This document shows, piece after piece, positions 59,301-64,000 of a stretch of DNA of 64,000 nt (position 1 is its first letter; the number at the start of each line of letters is the position of its first letter). A model generated the notes under the pieces. That model worked only from the letters and a program-made list of their open reading frames with translations. It ran no database searches and was not told the origin of the DNA. Source of the stretch: Thuidium tamariscinum (lineage: Eukaryota > Streptophyta > Bryopsida > Hypnales > Thuidiaceae); assembly GCA_947034885.2 (NCBI GenBank), contig OX344751.2, positions 37,973,082-38,037,081 on the forward strand, in the 5' to 3' direction. The translations under genes were made by a program, and so were the position numbers.

Positions 59301-60845
59301 CATCATCAATACAACTATCTTAGGAAGAAACAATTACAAGTTGCTTCATATACACAAGGCAAGCTTGCTAGGAAAGGAATGCTCCGTAATTGCTTGCCAT
59401 TTGTTCCCATAAGGTCATTCAACATGGCCAACTCTTCCTCAATGATCGGAATTAGTAAATGGAGTTTTTTAGTGGCACTTAATTGGAAGGTTTTTATAAG
59501 AATAGAGGAAGAAGTATTAGTGTAATGAAATGAAACTTAAGCCCTTTAGATGAGAAAAACGACTATGTGAAGACGTGCTGGTGGGTCAAGTTTGTCGTGC
59601 GGGTCTTCTTGTGGGTCATTTCCCCAGTCTATGCATCCCCCAATTTGTACGGAGCACCAGTGCAGCCAACCCACTGATGAGTTGTATGAAAGACCTGCGT
59701 CATGTTTCCTCCCTTCTTGTGAGCCTGCTAAGCTTCTCATTTCTCACTCTATCAATGATGAACAACACACCAGCAAACAAAGCCTCTCAGCACTCGTGAG
59801 AACGCCATTTAAAACAGTGACGCAGTTATTAGCACAAGTTTCACCGACCCCACCCTAATTTTAGATACTATCCAGGCATCAAACTGAGAATCAGACTACC
59901 GAGGGTCATTACTAATTTAGTTTATTGATTACGCAATGCAGTACTGTACACTGCTCCCCGAGAACACGCGCTTCCTTTCGGCATTAAAAGCTCCGTGGAA
60001 GAATGATCTGCTCGCTGCATTTAAGAGCTAGCGTCCCTCAACGGTCGCATACCGAATGCATCACCAAGACCCCTAAACTCGCCCTCCAAGCCATCGACCC
60101 ACCCCCAATCAGCCGAAACAGAACCTAATGGCCTCGGAAACTTGCGACATCACCGCTCTCCTGTACGGTCCTTGCAATTGCTCGTTACAGTAAAACTCGC
60201 AACGGATCCATCAACAACTGAACACCACGTCATCATCATTGCCGTTACAAATCTTTCGGGCTTCTAACGTGACGTCATCACCCCTGTCCTCGATCGATCC
60301 TTCAGGCTCTCTCAGTGCAACTAGGTTGCCACAGTACCAAGGGCAGGCCTTTGCATCGTCAGGCAGACGTCTTCCACTGAGCTGGTGTCTAGATTGTATA
60401 TTCGATCAAATTCGTGGATTTTGATTCTTTCAACCAGAGCCCCGAAATTGTGAACTCTAAAACTAGGGACAGCAGAAATCCGAGGTTCGGAATTGACGCC
60501 GGCACTAGTGCCAATCTCGATTGTATAACATCGACATTTTAAGGAATTTGGCTAGCTAGTTTTGTTTGGTTAGACTGCGTGAAGCTACATACTCTATATG
60601 AAGCTGGGTAATTAATGAGTTCCAGGACTACATGCACCACTTCGTCGTTTGAACGAATTTCAGGTTACAGTGTCTCGATTGTGCCTATTCAAACTGCGTT
60701 TCAGAATTAATTGCGATCCCGCTCATCACGTTCTCTCTGTCCAGCAATGGCGTCAATGTAGTGGAACCTGTGATAAGTTGAGGAAGCTAGCTGATGAGTT
60801 ACCTGCTTTCGAATTGGGATTGTACGTGGTGATTCGCTTTGCAGG
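59301..60845. other. Upstream region of the plus-strand VQ gene
   Basis: Composition becomes balanced from about 59560. Short overlapping frames at 59546-59858 show no domain. A weak TATA-like CTATATG lies near 60594. The sequence before the ATG, TTTGCAG|GATGAG, has the form of a 3' splice site, so the leader may be spliced, as in the paralogue. Confidence 0.4.
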
Positions 60846-62938
60846 ATGAGTCCTAGTTCCTTGAGCTACACCGTTGGCAAGGTCAAGCATGGCGAGTTGC
60901 AACCGGCTCCTACCAGCGGGTCGAGATCGGCGACGACGAGTTTTCAGTTCGGCATCCGCAGTCGACTGCACCACCAAGCGGAGAAGGTGAGCGTGTCGGC
61001 GCTCAAGGTGTGCAAGGACTCGCACCGCATCCGCAAGCCGCCGTTGCCGCTGCCCCGACCCGCAGCCCGGGCGGCGGGATTGCATGCTACCGCACAGCTT
61101 CGATCTCCGGTGCAGTACCGGGCGCCGATCATCATCCACACGTACTCGCCTGAGGTGATTTACACGCAACCCGACGACTTCATGTCGCTGGTGCAGAAAC
61201 TCACGGGCTCCTACGACACGCGACACCGTCTGAAGCGAAAACCGTTCAAGAAAGTGGGGGCCAAGAAATCTCCAAGGCCAGGGAATGATCCACCCGTCTC
61301 CACTACGGTCGCAGTCAACGCGGCTGTGGCGGCCCTCCAGCAGCAAGCAGGTGAACGAAATGTCAATTCATTCTTCAATTTCTTGGAGATTCAATTACTA
61401 GATTTGGGTGTTTGGCATTGCATGCAATTCGTTAACTGTGGCAGGTTCGAGTTAGGATACCACATGATCTAGATTACGCGGCCGCTGTTTAAGCTGTTGT
61501 CTAGGCTCTCAAGCAGCAAGATGATACCCAAAATGTGAATGCATTCTTGAATTTGTTCGAGAGCCAAGTACCAAATTGTCTAGCTTTCGGCTGTTTGCAT
61601 TGAAATTCGTCACCGGCAGGTAGCAGGTTAAGATTAGGGTAGAGAGTAGCTAGATCACGTGCCGGCCTTCTGGTATGTAGATTCTTGTGTGCTGGCGTTT
61701 TGCAATGGAATTCGGGACCGGTAGGAGTTTGGGTAGCAAATTATCGAGATTATTCGGTGCCTAGCATCGGGTGCCAAGATTCTGGTTTTTTGAGGTTTTT
61801 CATTCATTTGGAAGTCGGGACCGTTGCAGGTTTGGGCTGGTTACTAAATTATCTAGATTTCGATGTTTTATTTCTGGTCTATTGAGGACTTGGATTGGAA
61901 CTTGGTAGCGGCTTCAGGTTCTCTTGACTCTTTCTATTATGAATTATTTGGATTGTAGTCTAACTTCAAGGTGGAAACCATACACTTGTTCGTTCCTCAA
62001 ACAATAATGCATGGACCGTCGTAATATCAAGGTTAGACCGTTTGGGATTGGGTGCCCATTTTCCAAAATTCCGGTGTCTAATTTCTGGGGACTAGACTCT
62101 GGACTAGACTGTGGTGATCGGAGGATTTGGATTGAAATTTGGTACTGATTGTAGGATGTGTTGTCCCTTTCTACTTGTCGGTATTTCGATTATTCTATGT
62201 TTGGGATTGACGAGGCAATCATGGATTTGCACATGTTGATTCCTTGAAACAATAGTATCCAAACCAAGTTATGCATCTTCATAATATCAAGCTAGCTCTA
62301 AATGGCTAGTACCATTGGATTTGTACACTGATTTTGTAGTCCAGATTTTGGTGTGTGCTGACGCTTTGAATTGGAATTCAGTTGCAGATTTGCCTGGTTC
62401 GAGTCTCTCAGGTTCGGTTTTGAACTGCGGATCACCCTCCAGCTCCGAAGACGATTTAGCTGCAGTGCGTGACGGTCTAGCGTCCGTGAAGCAGTCGAAT
62501 TCTCCTCGAGGCCCGTTATCGAACTTCGAATTCGACAGCACGTTTGCTCCTGCTTCCGAGGCTCCGAGTTCATCGGGAAATACACATGTTCCAGTGAAGA
62601 TGGAGCCCGTGAATCCCGGCGATTCCTTCAACTTCTTCACGGGGTTGAAGCCTCTGCCGAAACCGGAGAATGGTCTCTGCAACTCGTACTTCTACAGCTC
62701 TGATATGAACTCGCCCCTTCCCTCGCCGGGGTTTCTATCGCCCGGGCTGTTTGCCGGCTTGCCAGAGCTCTCGCCGGGGACCGCCGCTTGGTCGCAACAG
62801 TTCCTTGACTGCTTGAATGGCTCCCCGCAGCTGGTCAATCAGCCTCCTCTGCAGCCACAACGGGCCTCCGGAGCTGGTGGTGCCTCGGAAGGGACGATGG
62901 TTGCGTTGGAAAACATTCAGGCGTTCATGCTCACATGA
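60846..62938 (+). CDS. MKS1-like VQ-motif protein, intact paralogue
   Basis: Exons 60846-61350 and 62412-62938 encode 343 residues. The 1061-nt intron has donor GCAG|GTGAAC and acceptor CTCTCAG|GTTCGG; the phase-1 junction gives GSV at the same place as the paralogue at 29739-30693. Residues 52-70 (ALKVCKDSHRIRKPPLPLP) resemble the KDSHKIxKPP segment of Arabidopsis MKS1. Residues 112-121 (FMSLVQKLTG) are the VQ motif, preceded by PIIIHTYSPEVIY. A basic run (RHRLKRKPFKK) follows and may be a nuclear signal. Exon 2 is Ser/Pro-rich and contains a VKMEP sumoylation-like site and a conserved end (TMVALENIQAFMLT). The expected role is as a nuclear MAP-kinase substrate and WRKY cofactor in defence signalling, by family inference. 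Alternative starts upstream are not supported because the paralogue begins at the same ATG. Confidence 0.85.
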
Positions 62939-63776
62939 TAGAATATCATTCAGAAATTATTGACTCTTTTATTTTCAGAACAACCTCGCAGCCAACTGAA
63001 CAGACTCACCAGTGGAAGGAAGATATCTATTGATATGATTTTTCCGATGAAGCTAGGTTATGTTTTCGTTGAAGGAGTTCACTTAATTAGCGCTTCACAA
63101 GTGTACGTAATGTATAGTTGGCTGAGGGTTGGCGGTCATCTTGGTTAAGTTTAGACTTTACCGTTGGTGTCTTGACATGAGCTAGGTAGGCGGCAAGTGA
63201 TTAGGTTTGTAAATTGGAGATTAGCGAGAGAAACAGGAGCAGTAGAATTGATTAGCAGCAGACTGACAAGTTGTTGCTTGTCATCCGTCCCAAACGATCG
63301 GCTGCTTGAAAACTGAAGTTCTTCCTTTTTCACTTGCTCCTCTGCAACAGAGATATGATGTGCAGCAATTTGTCAACCAACTAGTCAGAGCAGATTTGAC
63401 AAGCTTACAGAAGATTATTTAGTGAATTACTCAGACATCCTTGTCACATAGTCGTGTCAAAGTCGTGTCAAAGTCGTGTCATATTGCCATTAGAATCAGA
63501 CACTGTACTATCTTGACAATAATGAGATAGTATATGACGGGGTTTTGTCATCAATCTCTTTTCCGACAGCCAAGTTTGATAAATAACGTGCAAATGTGCA
63601 ATCCTTTGGAAGCCATATTTAATACTGATCAGGGAAGCTGCACAGTGGGCTCGGTTGATAACTTAAGGTGCTTCTCGGTTGATAACATTTTCAATTTTGA
63701 AATGAGGGTTGCACACCTGCCCATGGAGACACGGTTGATGCACGGAGAAATACTCTCGACACGGTCCTCGTCACTG
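62939..63776. other. 3' flank of the plus-strand VQ gene
   Basis: Probably holds the 3' UTR; no canonical AATAAA was seen soon after the stop. Short frames (63534-63791) have no domain. Confidence 0.4.
63451..63481. repeat. 11-bp tandem repeat
   Basis: GTCGTGTCAAA occurs in tandem almost three times, downstream of the VQ gene. Confidence 0.9.
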
Positions 63777-64000
63777 GCCGGGCTGAACTGACCCCTCGCT
63801 CGGCCACTAGGGAAAACGCTGAAATTTTTTATTTCCACTCATAAAATTTGCAAATTCTGATTTCATATTTGCAACCAGAGGCCCCAAATTTGCTAGGAGA
63901 GGTGTAGAGGTAAATTAATCAAGCTCAAAATAGGGGGCTTTCAATTTTACTTGCACCCCTAGAATGACTTGGTGTGGCCAAGCAAGGTTGTCAGATCACC
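63777..64000 (+). repeat. Dispersed repeat R, copy 3 (runs off the window)
   Basis: It begins GGCCGGGCTGAACTGACCCC and CGCTGAAATTTTTTAT like copy 1, then jumps straight to the right-hand block (CATATTTGCAACCAGAGG, AATAGGGGGCTTTC, GAATGACTTGGTGT). Relative to copy 1 it lacks the whole middle (about 4200-5205). Confidence 0.7.

Noticed and set aside
60753-61346. 197-codon minus-strand frame over VQ exon 1
   Set aside because: Antisense shadow of a GC-rich coding exon; the plus strand has the VQ motif, splice sites and a paralogue.
61440-62415. tRNA gene (GGTTCGA-like B-box matches)
   Set aside because: The B-box-like strings at about 61443 and 62401 have no matching acceptor stem or A-box, and one is at the VQ exon 2 boundary.

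Overview
The window is nuclear DNA from a land plant. The evidence is plant-type genes (two MKS1-like VQ-motif genes and one Hsp20-like gene), plant TATA-box and poly(A) signals, a Ty3/gypsy LTR retrotransposon of plant type, and many small plant-like foldback or MITE elements. Both VQ genes carry an intron in the same place. Most angiosperm VQ genes are reported intronless while moss VQ genes often have introns, so a bryophyte or other seedless plant is a reasonable but unproven guess.

The window is gene-poor. Islands of balanced base composition sit in long, very AT-rich, repeat-filled DNA. Layout: 1-4140, island with an Hsp20-like gene (2615-2977), TATA box, heat-shock element and poly(A) signal. 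4147-5395, dispersed repeat R1 with a nested inverted-repeat element. 5490-12680, AT-rich DNA with MITEs. 12683-18668, a small MITE interrupted by a 5.76 kb gypsy retrotransposon. 18989-20868, a three-deep nest of small elements. 21250-23550, a TATA-box locus carrying five tandem imperfect hairpins whose arms are much better conserved than their loops. 24528-28093, more repeats. 29328-30693 (minus strand), an MKS1-like VQ gene with an in-frame TAG. 32643-33755 and 36461-38440, inverted-repeat structures, the second a forward-reverse-forward array of units of about 180 bp. 38950-39500 and 41700-42690, islands without a recognisable gene. 45087-59300, AT-rich DNA with foldback elements. 60846-62938 (plus strand), an intact VQ paralogue. 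63777-64000, the start of another R repeat.

Two things stand out. First, the hairpin array at 22152-23056 looks like a polycistronic miRNA-type locus: it has a promoter, five precursors of about 100-127 nt and a poly(A) signal. I do not recognise the small RNA. Second, a group of non-autonomous elements has inverted repeats beginning CCCCTAA and lies between TTAA tetranucleotides. Two nested copies can be compared with relatives lacking the insertion, and in both cases the unfilled site has a single TTAA-like tetramer. That is piggyBac-like target behaviour, which is unusual for plants. No transposase is encoded here.

The gypsy element has a complete gag-pol reading frame broken only by nonsense codons, not frameshifts. 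Its LTRs differ at five sites, all transitions, which suggests decay by cytosine deamination. It also carries an extra plant-type RNase H domain upstream of gag.
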